From Actinomyces sp. oral taxon 448 str. F0400 (lineage in GTDB: Bacteria > Actinomycetota > Actinomycetes > Actinomycetales > Actinomycetaceae), in assembly GCF_000220835.1 (NCBI RefSeq), contig NZ_GL985606.1, positions 772,376 to 836,375 on the forward strand: 64,000 bases of DNA. The letters are read 5' to 3'. The notes under the pieces are model-generated. The model had not been told where the DNA came from. It saw only the letters and a program-made list of their open reading frames with translations, and did no database searches. The position numbers and the translations under genes were made by a program. Shown piece after piece: positions 7,416-16,141 of the stretch. The first letter of the stretch is position 1. Each line of letters starts with the position of its first letter.

Positions 7416-8012
7416 GTGACTACTGGTGCTGTTTTCCCGGCCGAGACGGTTTTGTCGGATGGGTCCGTGTACCGGGTAGTGCCGGTTGAGGCTGGTGTGC
7501 GGGCGATCCGTGTCTGGGCCGAGTATCCGTGGCCTATGAGTCCGGCTCAGGCCCTGGCTTTGCGTGACAGGCTCGGCTGGACCTCCTCACCCACTAATGA
7601 GCGGATGTTCACGACCGACCATGATCTGGAGGAGAAGGACGCCTCCTTTACCACCATCAAGAGGGGGCAGACGGTCGGCAGCTTCAACATGTCTTTGACG
7701 TCCCGTATTCCCAAGCCGGTCAGGGCGGAGGCTGTTCCTACTGCGGAGAGGGCGTTTGATGCCTATGTTGAGGCGCTCACCGCCATCTACGGCCAGGGCG
7801 CTCGTTCACGTAGTCGTGGTGTCCTGTCGGTGAAATGGACTCTGCCCAGCGACACATTGGTGAACATTGGTACCATCGGCCGCGTCGTATCCGTCGACGT
7901 CGATTCCCCGGCGGGCAATGAGGCGGCTAGGGGTGAGGCCCAGTACTTCGATGAGATCGCCGACGAGAACGACGTGCCCTACCCGCCGGACGGTGCCGAC
8001 TCTGGCCGCTGA
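7416..8012 (+). CDS. Candidate immunity protein, array member 8 (recombinant type)
   Basis: A 198-residue paralog with a GTG start, last of the array. Its blocks are DLEEK / KRGQTV / KPVRAEA / SRSRGV, the reciprocal mixture to member 2. It ends in a private tail, DVPYPPDGADSGR, where the array joins unrelated DNA. No 53-bp repeat follows it. Confidence 0.7.
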   Translation: MTTGAVFPAETVLSDGSVYRVVPVEAGVRAIRVWAEYPWPMSPAQALALRDRLGWTSSPTNERMFTTDHDLEEKDASFTTIKRGQTVGSFNMSLTSRIPKPVRAEAVPTAERAFDAYVEALTAIYGQGARSRSRGVLSVKWTLPSDTLVNIGTIGRVVSVDVDSPAGNEAARGEAQYFDEIADENDVPYPPDGADSGR

Positions 8013-8274
8013 CCGGCGAGCGCGACGGATCCGCCCGCTACAAGATCCTTTCGAGGCCTGCGACTGAGTGAGTGAGAGTGAGACGGTCTTGACGTGACAG
8101 GCTTACCGAGCAGATCTCTCGCCGATGCTGGTACAACACCACCACCGGGCAGGACACCACCGACCGCCTCTGACGCCAGGACGGTACCCCGAGGCGCGTC
8201 CTGTCCGCTGCTGTTCGGTCTCGGCGCAATACCCGCTCTGGCTCCCCGGTCCAAGCCCGTGGGACCATGAGCCC
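8013..8274. other. Junction between the immunity array and the core genome
   Basis: No intact gene. The frame at 8093-8170 reads [20 protein letters not shown]... without a start codon and may be a remnant coding tail. A 7-bp hairpin (CAGGACG at 8177, CGTCCTG ending at 8203) could be a weak terminator for the array. Confidence 0.3.
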
Positions 8275-8772
8275 ATGACTTCTGTGACGTTCCACGGCTC
8301 TCCCGCTCACACCATTGGCGAACTGCCCACCGTCGGCTCCAAGGCCCCCGCCTTCGAACTCGTCGGCGCTGACCTCGGCTCCCTCACCTCGGCGTCCCTG
8401 GCCGGTAGACGCGTCGTGCTCAACATCTTCCCGTCGGTCGACACCGGTGTGTGCGCCACGAGCGTGCGCGAGTTCAACAAGCGCGCCTCCGGCCTGACGA
8501 ACACGACCGTCGTCTGCGTCTCGAAGGACCTGCCCTTCGCACAGGCCCGCTTCTGCGGAGCTGAGGGTCTCGACGACGTCGTCACCGCCTCCGCCTTCCG
8601 CTCCACCTTCGGCGAGGACTACGGAGTGACCCTGACCGACAGCCCGCTCGCCGGACTGCTCTCGCGGGCGGTCGTCGTACTCGACGGCGACGCCACGGTC
8701 CTCTACACCCAGCAGGTGCCCGAGGTCGGCGAGGAGCCCGACTACGAGGCGGCCGTCGCGGCCCTGGCCTGA
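8275..8772 (+). CDS. tpx: Thiol peroxidase (Tpx, atypical 2-Cys peroxiredoxin)
   Basis: A 165-residue cytosolic peroxidase that reduces H2O2 and alkyl hydroperoxides using thioredoxin. The peroxidatic site is [16 protein letters not shown] and the resolving Cys lies in ARFCGAEG, as in the Tpx family. Length is normal. I chose the ATG at 8275 because the family starts just before the VTFHGSP-type beta strand; the longer upstream frame has non-family sequence. GACCAT six bases upstream may be a -10 box for a leaderless transcript. It stands alone between the toxin locus and the nitrite reductase operon. Confidence 0.93.
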   Translation: MTSVTFHGSPAHTIGELPTVGSKAPAFELVGADLGSLTSASLAGRRVVLNIFPSVDTGVCATSVREFNKRASGLTNTTVVCVSKDLPFAQARFCGAEGLDDVVTASAFRSTFGEDYGVTLTDSPLAGLLSRAVVVLDGDATVLYTQQVPEVGEEPDYEAAVAALA

Positions 8773-8918
8773 GGCCGCCCCTGGCTTGAATCGCCGGTCG
8801 TCTCCTCGGAGCTCAGGGTAGGCGGGGGCGCCCCGCTCACCCGATCGACCCCAGCGTCCACGTGCGAGGCCCGGCGCGGGCGGGGTCGTCCGCGCCGAAC
8901 CCGCGAGACGCCCTCCAC

Positions 8919-8947
8919 CCGACTTTTACGACACGCTGTGTTATCCT
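8919..8947 (+). promoter_or_regulatory. Candidate promoter of the nrfHA operon
   Basis: CCGACT (8919-8924) and TATCCT (8942-8947) are separated by 17 bp and lie 85 bp upstream of the nrfH start. No FNR-like palindrome was recognised. A 6-bp GC hairpin at 8822-8836 may end tpx. Confidence 0.35.
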
Positions 8948-9031
8948 TGTCATGCTCGGCGGGCGTCACCCTCGATGGCGATGCGCGGCGAGATCGAGAC
9001 ACGGTCGTCACGGAGTGCGAGGAGAGGCCGC

Positions 9032-9529
9032 GTGGTACGCCTCATCACGTCGTTGTGGCGCGGCTTCACGCGTGCCTTCGTCGGATGGTCGAGGATCGCC
9101 CTCGCGGGGCTGATGGGCGTCCTCCTGGGGGTAGGCGTCTTCACCCTCCAGTACTCGGGCGTCACCAGCTACTTCGGCGATAATCCGGCCACCTGCGCGA
9201 ACTGCCACGCCATGCAGGAAGAGTACGAGGCCTGGCAGAGGGGCAGCCACCATGATGTGGCCACCTGCAACTCCTGTCACACGCCGCACGACAATATCGT
9301 CTACAAGTACATCAACAAGGCGGACAACGGCTTCTGGCACTCGCTGAAGTTCACCTTTCAGAACTATCCGGAGAATATCCAGATCCGCGAGCACAATCGT
9401 GAGATCACCGAGGCGGCCTGCCTCTACTGCCATAGCGACTTCGTCGATCAGGCCACCAACAGTTCGACTCGCAAGGGCGAGACGGTGTCGTGCATCCGCT
9501 GCCACGACGGCGTCGGGCACAAGAGGTGA
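9032..9529 (+). CDS. nrfH: NrfH, membrane tetrahaem quinol dehydrogenase for nitrite reductase
   Basis: A 165-residue NapC/NirT-family protein with one N-terminal membrane anchor (about residues 18-40) and four haem sites: CANCH, CNSCH, CLYCH and CIRCH. It takes electrons from menaquinol and passes them to NrfA on the outer face of the membrane. I chose the GTG at 9032 because GGAG lies 7 bp upstream; an in-frame ATG at 8975 lacks such a site and adds a basic non-family extension. Six bases separate it from nrfA. The complex catalyses dissimilatory nitrite reduction to ammonium. Confidence 0.93.
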   Translation: MVRLITSLWRGFTRAFVGWSRIALAGLMGVLLGVGVFTLQYSGVTSYFGDNPATCANCHAMQEEYEAWQRGSHHDVATCNSCHTPHDNIVYKYINKADNGFWHSLKFTFQNYPENIQIREHNREITEAACLYCHSDFVDQATNSSTRKGETVSCIRCHDGVGHKR

Positions 9530-9535
9530 TGCAGC

Positions 9536-11026
9536 ATGAGCACCGAGGCAACAGAGACGACCGGCGAGACGGAGGCGGAGGGCCCCGAAGAGCCCACCGC
9601 CCGGACCGGGCCGCGCAGGAGGTGGGTACCAATCGCCGTCCTGATCGTCGTCGCCATGGCATCGGCCGCCCTCACCTGGCTGCTGATCACCATCTTCGAG
9701 CACAAGCAGGAGGCGAAGTCCCCCTTCGCTCAGACGGTCCAGCTGACCGACACGACCTACGACCCGGCCGTGTGGGGAGAGAACTTCCCCATCGAGTACG
9801 AGCAGTACAAGAAGACCGCCGAGGACACCGACGGAGACTTCGTCAAAGTCGATCCCACCGCCGATGACCCGCGCGAGTACCACACGATCTCCCGTATCGA
9901 CTCCGAGACCCGGGCTCAGAAGATGTGGCGCGGATACGCTTTCGCCGTGGACTACGACGAGCCTCGCGGCCACGAGTGGGCGCTGCAGGACCAGCGGTAC
10001 ACCGAGCGCACCGCTGCGCGCTTCAAGCAGCCCGGCACCTGCCTGAACTGCCACGCGTCGATGCCCCAGGTCTACGACGAGCTGGGCGACGGCGACCGCC
10101 AGGCCGGGTTCGACGCCTTGAACGCGATGAGCTACGACGACGCCTACGAGCACGCCTCCTCATCCATCGCCTGTATCGACTGCCACGACCCGCAGACCAT
10201 GGAGCTGAAGATCACCCGCCCGGCATTCATGGAGGGCATCAGACAGGCCAAGGCCGCCGAGGGCATCGCCGACTACGACGTCAACCGGGATGCCACCAAC
10301 CAGGAGATGCGCACCTATGTGTGCGCCCAGTGCCACGTCGAGTACTACTTCGCCGGTGAGGGCAAAACCCTCACGTTCCCCTGGAAGAACGGCCTGACCG
10401 TCTACGACGAGATGAACTACTACGACGAGGTCGGCTGGACCGACTTCACCCACGAGGAATCCGGCGCCCCCGTACTCAAGGCGCAGCACCCCGACTTCGA
10501 GACCTGGTCGCAGGGCATTCACGCGGCCAACGGCGTCACCTGCGCCGACTGTCACATGTCGTACAACCGCGAGGGGGCGGCCAAGGTCTCGAACCATCAG
10601 ATCATGAGTCCGATGGCCAACGACGACACGATCAACTCGTCCTGCCTCACCTGCCACCACTCGACCGCCGACGAGATGCGAGAACGAGTCGAAGGCATCC
10701 AGAACCGCTGGCAGAGTTCACTGGACGTGAGCTTCACCGCCCTGGACGCGCTCATCACCGACATCACCGCGGCTGCCGATGACGGCACGGCCACCGAGGA
10801 GCAGCTGACGGCGGCGCGCGACTACCAGCGCAAAGCCCAGTTCGTCGTCGACTACTCGTTCTCCGAGAACGGACGCGGCTTCCACGCTCCCGCCTACTCG
10901 ATCTCCATCCTCAACCAGGCGACCGACTGGGCGCGCTCGGGCCAGCTGGCGCTGCGCGGCGTCGAGGTGAGCAACGACGTCGGTCCGGCGGTGCCGGAGC
11001 AGCACATGCCGAGTGGGAGCAAGTGA
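9536..11026 (+). CDS. nrfA: NrfA, pentahaem ammonia-forming nitrite reductase
   Basis: 496 residues, an expected length once the N-terminal anchor (about residues 32-57) is counted; the anchor replaces a cleaved signal peptide. Haem motifs in order are CLNCH, CIDCH, CAQCH, CADCH and CLTCH. Family landmarks are ITRPAFMEGI after haem 2, CHVEYYF, and QHPDFETWSQGIH before haem 4. In classical NrfA the first, catalytic haem is bound by CXXCK; here it is CXXCH, a known variant class. It reduces nitrite to ammonium with six electrons from NrfH. Confidence 0.95.
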   Translation: MSTEATETTGETEAEGPEEPTARTGPRRRWVPIAVLIVVAMASAALTWLLITIFEHKQEAKSPFAQTVQLTDTTYDPAVWGENFPIEYEQYKKTAEDTDGDFVKVDPTADDPREYHTISRIDSETRAQKMWRGYAFAVDYDEPRGHEWALQDQRYTERTAARFKQPGTCLNCHASMPQVYDELGDGDRQAGFDALNAMSYDDAYEHASSSIACIDCHDPQTMELKITRPAFMEGIRQAKAAEGIADYDVNRDATNQEMRTYVCAQCHVEYYFAGEGKTLTFPWKNGLTVYDEMNYYDEVGWTDFTHEESGAPVLKAQHPDFETWSQGIHAANGVTCADCHMSYNREGAAKVSNHQIMSPMANDDTINSSCLTCHHSTADEMRERVEGIQNRWQSSLDVSFTALDALITDITAAADDGTATEEQLTAARDYQRKAQFVVDYSFSENGRGFHAPAYSISILNQATDWARSGQLALRGVEVSNDVGPAVPEQHMPSGSK

Positions 11027-11106
11027 CGGGGCCTCGGAAGGGGCCGTGAGCGAGCGCAGTCGCGCAGAGAGGAGCGGCGAAGAGGAATGATGCAAGGACG
11101 CGGACG

Positions 11107-12111
11107 ATGAAATCTGAGGACGACGGGGCGCATCGGGAGGAGCTCGCGGCCTTCCTCGCCACCGCTCCGGAGCACCTGAAGCCCTGGGCCGACGAGCAGC
11201 TGGCCGAGCTGTCCACTGGTGACGACGGCCCGGGTGAATCGGCCGCTGAGCCCGAGTTCTCCGATGAGCGGGCGCGCCAGGATGGCGATGAGTCCCCGGA
11301 TGACGGTGCCGGTACTAGCGCCGGCGACGATGATGAGTCCGGCGGGGCGGCGGACGTCGAGGACCTGCTTGCGGACGATGAGGGACCGGAACCCGATTCG
11401 AGAACCGCTCGGACGGTTGGTAGAGCCGGCGGAGACCACCCCCGCACTCCGTCGAAGCTGCAACGGAGGACCGGCGTCTCCCGCGTGAACCTGGTGCTGG
11501 TCGTTCTCCTCGCCGCCGCCGCCGTCATCATCGTCCGGCAGATGGGGCAGACGAGGGGCGGTGAGTCCGCCTCCGAGATGACGATGCCCTCCGACCATCC
11601 GGCGGTCACCTCCAGCGCGGACCCCTCCGCCATCGCCCAGATGGACGAGGCCGAACCGGTCGACACCGAGGAGGAGACCAGGCTGAAGACCGAGGCCGAG
11701 GCGGACTCCGCGAACGTCTCGGCCCGTCAGCAGCTGGGCGAGATGTACCTCAAGGCGGCCTTGTACCAGGACGCGGTCACCTACCTGCAGCAGATCCTCG
11801 ACGTCGATCCCGACAACCTGGACGCGCTTCTGACCATCGGCGTCGCGGAGTACCAGTCGAATCAGTACGAGGCCGCGGAGAACCACTGACTCCACGCGAC
11901 CGAGCTGGCCCCCGACGTCGCCGAGCCCTGGTACAACCTGGGGCTCCTCTACATGGCACGCACCCCGCCGGACGCCGAGCGGGCGACGGAGTGCTGGGAC
12001 AAGGTGCTCACAATCGCCCCCGACTCGGACATGGCCGCGTCCGTCCGCGCCCACCAGGGCTCGATGGGCTCGGCCTCAGCGGCGGCCCCGACGACGGCAG
12101 CCGAGGGCTAG
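11107..12111 (+). pseudogene. CcmI/CycH-like TPR protein interrupted by in-frame TGA
   Basis: The frame starts at 11107, meets TGA at 11887-11889 and continues open to TAG at 12109-12111, two bases before ccdA. Visible parts are an acidic N-terminus, one membrane helix (near residues 127-142) and TPR units. Unit 1 runs NVSARQQLGEMYLK..., unit 2 NLDALLTIGVAEYQ..., and unit 3 lies after the stop (EPWYNLGLLYMA...). TGA falls inside unit 2 at exactly the position where unit 3 has Trp (ECWDKVL), so TGG>TGA is the simplest reading. The truncated product would have 260 residues. The intact role would be presenting apocytochromes NrfH/NrfA for haem ligation. A sequencing error is possible. Confidence 0.75.
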
Positions 12112-12113
12112 CC

Positions 12114-12809
12114 GTGGAGATCACGCTTCCGGTGGCTCTGCTCGCGGGACTCGTCTCCTTCGCCTCGCCTTGCTTCCTCCCCATTGTCCCGGCCTTCGTC
12201 GGCCAGCTTGTGGGGACGGGCGTCCGACGGGTGAGCGGGCGCGCGGCCCTGATCAATGCACTGTGCTTCGTGGCGGGGTTCTCCGCCGTTTTCATCGCCG
12301 TATGGGCCTCGATAGGACTCATCGGGCGGTCGCTCGGCCCTTACGCGGTGCACGCCCGAATCGTCGGCGGCGCCGTCCTGGTGCTCATGGGGCTGCACCT
12401 GGCGGGAGTCCTGAGCATCGGCCTGCTCGACACTCCGGTCAGGGGCGCCCTGCCATCCGGAGGCAGAGACGCATCGGCGCTGCGCGCAGGCCTCATGGGC
12501 GTCATCTTCGGCGCGGGCTGGACCCCGTGCATCGGGCCGATCCTCAGCGGCATCCTGGCCCTGGCGACGATGAGCGCTACCGCCTGGTCGGGCATCTCCC
12601 TCATGGGCGCGTACTGCCTGGGGCTCGGCGTCCCCATCGTCGCGGTCGCCCTCGGGTCGGCGGGGGTCACCAGGCGCTTCGACTGGTTCCGACGCCACCA
12701 CGCGGGCGTCTCGCTGCTCAGCGGGGGCCTGCTGGTAGTCGTCGGCTTTCTCATGATCACCAACCTGTTCGCGAAACTGGCCGGACTGATCCCGCAGTTC
12801 GGGCTCTGA
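12114..12809 (+). CDS. ccdA: CcdA, thiol-disulfide transporter for cytochrome c maturation
   Basis: A 231-residue, six-helix membrane protein of the CcdA/DsbD-beta family. The two redox cysteines lie in SFASPCFLPIVPAF and GAGWTPCIGPIL. It carries reducing power across the membrane to keep the CXXCH cysteines of apocytochromes reduced, probably through the TlpA/ResA protein at the end of this operon. The GTG at 12114 is chosen because it begins exactly at the family N-terminus and has GAGGG 6 bp upstream; it follows the TPR gene's TAG by 2 bp, implying translational coupling. Confidence 0.92.
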   Translation: MEITLPVALLAGLVSFASPCFLPIVPAFVGQLVGTGVRRVSGRAALINALCFVAGFSAVFIAVWASIGLIGRSLGPYAVHARIVGGAVLVLMGLHLAGVLSIGLLDTPVRGALPSGGRDASALRAGLMGVIFGAGWTPCIGPILSGILALATMSATAWSGISLMGAYCLGLGVPIVAVALGSAGVTRRFDWFRRHHAGVSLLSGGLLVVVGFLMITNLFAKLAGLIPQFGL

Positions 12810-12819
12810 GGAGACACGG

Positions 12820-14337
12820 ATGAGCGACGACACCACCCCCGAGCCCGAGCGGTCCCCCGAACCGGAGCGGTCCCCCGAGCCGGACCGGACGGACAGCTCC
12901 GGCCCGATGGACGGCCTTGACGACCAGACCGCCCTGTCCCCGGGCCAGGTTCTCATGCAGATTTACGCCTTCTTCTACAAGAAGGCCGTTGGTCTGGTCC
13001 TCCTCCTGCTGGCCGGGACGCTTTCCCTGCTCGGCGTGCTCTTCCCGCAGATGCCCTCCTCCGTCAGGGGCGACCCGGAGGCCGCCGCCCGATGGGTGGA
13101 GTCGGCCCGGCAGACCTTCGGCGGCTGGACCGACGTCCTGCACGCAGTCGGCATCTTCGCGATGTTCTCCTCGATCCCGTTCCTCGCCGTTATGGCGCTG
13201 CTGGCCCTGTCGATCATCGCGTGCACCGTGCACCGGCTGCCGGTCATCTGGAACGCCGCCCGCTACCCGCGCACCAGGGTGACCGCCCGCTTCTTCGACC
13301 GGGCCCGGCTACGCTCCCGCTTCACCGCCCCGGTCAGGGCCGAGAAGGCGTTTCAGGTCATTCGCGCCGATGCCCGCAAGCACCGCATGCGGTTCATTGT
13401 CGACGACGGGGGGCCGGGGCGCAACGCCTATATCGACCGCAACCGCTGGGGACCTTTCGGCACCGTATTCGCCCACACCGCCTTCGTCATCATCATGGCC
13501 GGCTTCGTCGTCTCGTCGGTCACCGGCTTCAACGACCAGGAGTTCACGCTGACCATCGGATATCCCAAGGACGTCGGCCACGGCACCACCCTTGTGGCCG
13601 AGGCGAGGAGTTTCCAGGACACCTACTACGAGGACGGATCCCCCAAGGACTACGTCGCCGATCTAGCGATCTACGACGGCGACGAGGAGGTGGCCGACCG
13701 GGAGGTGCGCATCAACTCCCCGTTGAGCTACGACGGCGTCGTGTTCCACCAGGCCTACTTCGGTGTGGCCGCCGTCCTGACGATCACCGACGACTCCGGC
13801 GCCGAGGTCTTCCACGACGGTGTCGCCCTGGACCGGACCACCCGGGACAAGAAGCTCACCTACGGCCGCACCACTCTGCCCGACGGCAACACCGTCTTCG
13901 TCATCGGGGCGGCCTCCGGCCAGTCCGGTACCGGCATCGAGCCCGGCCAGATGAAGATCGAGGTGTACGAGGGCGAGACCAACACCCCGGTCGGCGAGGC
14001 CGTGCTCGACACAGGAGTCCCTGCGACCGTGGGAGCCTACACCTTCGATTTCGAGCGAGAGCAGCAGTTCACCGGGATGATCGTCAAGAAGGATCCCGGG
14101 ATCGGAATCGTATGGTTCGGGTTCGTCCTGCTCATAGTCGGCACTTGCATGACGATGTTCTTCCGGCACCAGCGGATGTGGGTACGGGTCACCGAGACCG
14201 ACGACGACGAGGCCCTCGTCCAGATGGCCTCACCGGACCGGCAGGACTTCGGGTTCACCAGATTCTTCACGGACATGACCGTGCGCGTCAGCAGCGACAT
14301 GACCCGAGCCAATGAGAGGACCCGCGCCGATGATTGA
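12820..14337 (+). CDS. resB: ResB (Ccs1), system II haem lyase subunit
   Basis: 505 residues. The N-terminus has a PEPERSPEPERSPEP repeat, followed by membrane segments near residues 52-70, 110-145, 212-232 and 428-450, with a large extracytoplasmic loop between the last two, as in ResB. With CcsA it exports haem and attaches it to CXXCH motifs of c-type cytochromes outside the cell; its evident clients are NrfH and NrfA upstream. GAGGAGA sits just before the start. The stop overlaps the ccsA start by 8 bp. Confidence 0.92.
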   Translation: MSDDTTPEPERSPEPERSPEPDRTDSSGPMDGLDDQTALSPGQVLMQIYAFFYKKAVGLVLLLLAGTLSLLGVLFPQMPSSVRGDPEAAARWVESARQTFGGWTDVLHAVGIFAMFSSIPFLAVMALLALSIIACTVHRLPVIWNAARYPRTRVTARFFDRARLRSRFTAPVRAEKAFQVIRADARKHRMRFIVDDGGPGRNAYIDRNRWGPFGTVFAHTAFVIIMAGFVVSSVTGFNDQEFTLTIGYPKDVGHGTTLVAEARSFQDTYYEDGSPKDYVADLAIYDGDEEVADREVRINSPLSYDGVVFHQAYFGVAAVLTITDDSGAEVFHDGVALDRTTRDKKLTYGRTTLPDGNTVFVIGAASGQSGTGIEPGQMKIEVYEGETNTPVGEAVLDTGVPATVGAYTFDFEREQQFTGMIVKKDPGIGIVWFGFVLLIVGTCMTMFFRHQRMWVRVTETDDDEALVQMASPDRQDFGFTRFFTDMTVRVSSDMTRANERTRADD

Positions 14338-15253
14338 GTACTCCCAAGCCATCCTGCTCATCACCACGACGCTCGTCGTCGTATCCACCATCGCTTATCT
14401 GGGAGCCTTCTTCGCCGTCCGGATGTCCCGGGCGCCGGTGGCGACGGCCGCCACCGAATCGGCCGGCACGGTGGTCATCAACGCCGGCGACGGCGACCGT
14501 ACCGTGGCGGTCACCGGGGGCATCCGTCACGCCCCCGTCAAGCGGTTCACCGTCACCTGGTGGGCCGCCAAGTCCACGCAGCTGAGCCTGGTGCTGCTGA
14601 CCGGATCGCTGATCATCCGAATGATCGCCACCGGTCATGCCCCCTTCTCGAACCACTACGAGTTCGCCATCTCCTTCGCCTGGGGCATGATCCTCGCGCA
14701 GGTGTACTTCGAGTGGCGTTACCGCGTGCGCACCGTGTCGATCATCGTGCTGCCGGTGATTCTGGCGATGCTCATCTACGCCTCCACACTGTCCTACCAG
14801 CCCAGCCCGCTCATGCCGGCTCTGCAGAACTCCCCACTGCTCACCCTGCACGTGCTCACCGCCTCCATCGGCTACGGAGCGGCAGTGGTCTCCTTCGCTG
14901 CCGCGGTCATGTACCTGCTCTCGCCATATGTGAAGTGGAAGGGCTGGCCCAGGCCGGAGGTGCTCGACGATCTCGGCTACAAGGCCACGGTCGTCACGTT
15001 CCCGATGCTGACACTCATGCTCATTCTGGGCGCGCTCTGGGCCAACGTCGCATGGGGCCGCTACTGGGGCTGGGACCCGAAGGAGACCGCGGCCCTGGTC
15101 ACCTGGCTGATCTACGGCGCCTACCTGCACGCGCGGGTGACCCGCAGTTGGCGGGGCTCCAGGTCGGCGTGGTTGCTCATCCTCGGTTTCGTCGCGGTCA
15201 TCTTCACCTACCTGGGTAACCTGTTCTTCGGAGGCCTGCACTCCTATGCCTGA
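14330..15253 (+). CDS. ccsA: CcsA (ResC), system II haem export and ligation protein
   Basis: A 307-residue multi-helix membrane protein with the haem-handling WWD signature WGRYWGWDPKETAALVTW near residues 243-260 and flanking His residues (for example HARVTR). It forms the cytochrome c synthetase with ResB. The ATG at 14330 is preferred (GAGAGGA about 10 bp upstream); an ATG at 14312 would start inside that site. It overlaps resB and tlpA by 8 bp each, so the four maturation genes are read as one unit. Confidence 0.93.
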   Translation: MIEYSQAILLITTTLVVVSTIAYLGAFFAVRMSRAPVATAATESAGTVVINAGDGDRTVAVTGGIRHAPVKRFTVTWWAAKSTQLSLVLLTGSLIIRMIATGHAPFSNHYEFAISFAWGMILAQVYFEWRYRVRTVSIIVLPVILAMLIYASTLSYQPSPLMPALQNSPLLTLHVLTASIGYGAAVVSFAAAVMYLLSPYVKWKGWPRPEVLDDLGYKATVVTFPMLTLMLILGALWANVAWGRYWGWDPKETAALVTWLIYGAYLHARVTRSWRGSRSAWLLILGFVAVIFTYLGNLFFGGLHSYA

Positions 15254-15986
15254 TCACGACGAGGAGCCGGGCGAGGAGCTGGTGGAGGATTCGCTCGAGC
15301 TTCCCGGGTCCGGAGAGCCGGCGCCCGCGGGGGAGGAGCCGGCGTCCACGGTGAAGGCGGACTGGCGAGCCAGAATCCGCCGCTCCGGGTTCGGCCAGGT
15401 CGCCGTCCTCCTGACGGCCTCCTTCGCCATCGCCATCGCGGCCTGGTGGGCGGTCAAGCCGAGCGATTCTGAGGACCCGCAGGCCAAGACGGCCGTCGTC
15501 ACCCAGGTGGATGTCGAGGGCGCGCAGAGGGCCCCGACGCAGGGAGACACCGCCCCGGCCTTCGCCGGTACCGACATCGACTCCCGGCAGGTGTCGTTGA
15601 CGGAGCTGCGGGGCAGGCCGGTGTGGCTGATATTCGCCGCCACCTGGTGCACGGGATGCCGCACCGAGATGCCCGATGTGCGGGACGCCGTCACCGCTTA
15701 CGGCGACGACGTCCAAGTCGTCGTGGTCTACGTGGGGGAGAGCGCGTCCGCGGTGCGCTCCTACTCCGATCGCGTCGGCAATCGCGGCGGTGATCATGGT
15801 GGCAGCAGTGGTAGTGGCCTCGCCGAGGTGGCCGATCAGAGCCAGGAGATCTCCGCCGCGTACGGGGTCATGGGCGTGCCCTCGCACTTCTTCATCGACG
15901 GCGACGGCGTCGTCCGTGAGGTGCACGTCGGACTGCTCAGCCCCGAGCAGATGACCCGGTCGATCGAGGCGCTGAGGACCTCCTGA
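15246..15986 (+). CDS. TlpA/ResA-type extracytoplasmic thioredoxin
   Basis: 246 residues with an acidic N-terminus, one membrane anchor (about 51-67) and a redoxin fold with WCTGC and the cis-Pro segment GVMGVPSHFFIDGDG. It reduces the disulfide in apocytochrome CXXCH sites so ResB/CcsA can attach haem, receiving electrons from CcdA. A short Gly/Ser/His insert (GGDHGGSSGSG) precedes the last third. It is the final gene of the nrf-ccs operon; a perfect hairpin follows. Confidence 0.88.
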   Translation: MPDHDEEPGEELVEDSLELPGSGEPAPAGEEPASTVKADWRARIRRSGFGQVAVLLTASFAIAIAAWWAVKPSDSEDPQAKTAVVTQVDVEGAQRAPTQGDTAPAFAGTDIDSRQVSLTELRGRPVWLIFAATWCTGCRTEMPDVRDAVTAYGDDVQVVVVYVGESASAVRSYSDRVGNRGGDHGGSSGSGLAEVADQSQEISAAYGVMGVPSHFFIDGDGVVREVHVGLLSPEQMTRSIEALRTS

Positions 15987-15991
15987 TCCTG

Positions 15992-16015
15992 ATCCCGCGT
16001 CATGTCGCGGGATCC
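15992..16015 (+). terminator. Hairpin after the nrf-ccs operon
   Basis: GATCCCGCG and CGCGGGATC form a perfect 9-bp stem with a 6-base loop, five bases after the tlpA stop. No U-run follows, as is common in GC-rich actinobacteria. Confidence 0.6.
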
Positions 16016-16129
16016 TCGTGGTCGTGGCCGTGGTGATCGGGCCGCCGGGCTGGTGAGTGCCTGCGACTGCCGTTCCAACGCGCACCATACCGATACGGGG
16101 ACCGATATGATCCCGACGGCCGAGTCGCC

Positions 16130-16135
16130 TAGCCT
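16130..16135 (+). promoter_or_regulatory. -10 box for a leaderless pyrE transcript
   Basis: TAGCCT ends exactly 6 bases before the GTG start of pyrE, and no ribosome-binding site is present, so transcription should begin at the start codon. Confidence 0.5.
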
Positions 16136-16141
16136 GAGCCC

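Noticed and set aside
9008-10153. A 381-codon minus-strand frame across nrfH and nrfA
   Set aside because: The plus strand carries nine haem-binding CXXCH motifs in two recognisable proteins; the minus frame is Val/Gly/Leu-rich shadow sequence.
11887-11889. TGA as a selenocysteine codon
   Set aside because: The position aligns with Trp in the next TPR, the protein is not a redox enzyme, and no SECIS-like hairpin was apparent.
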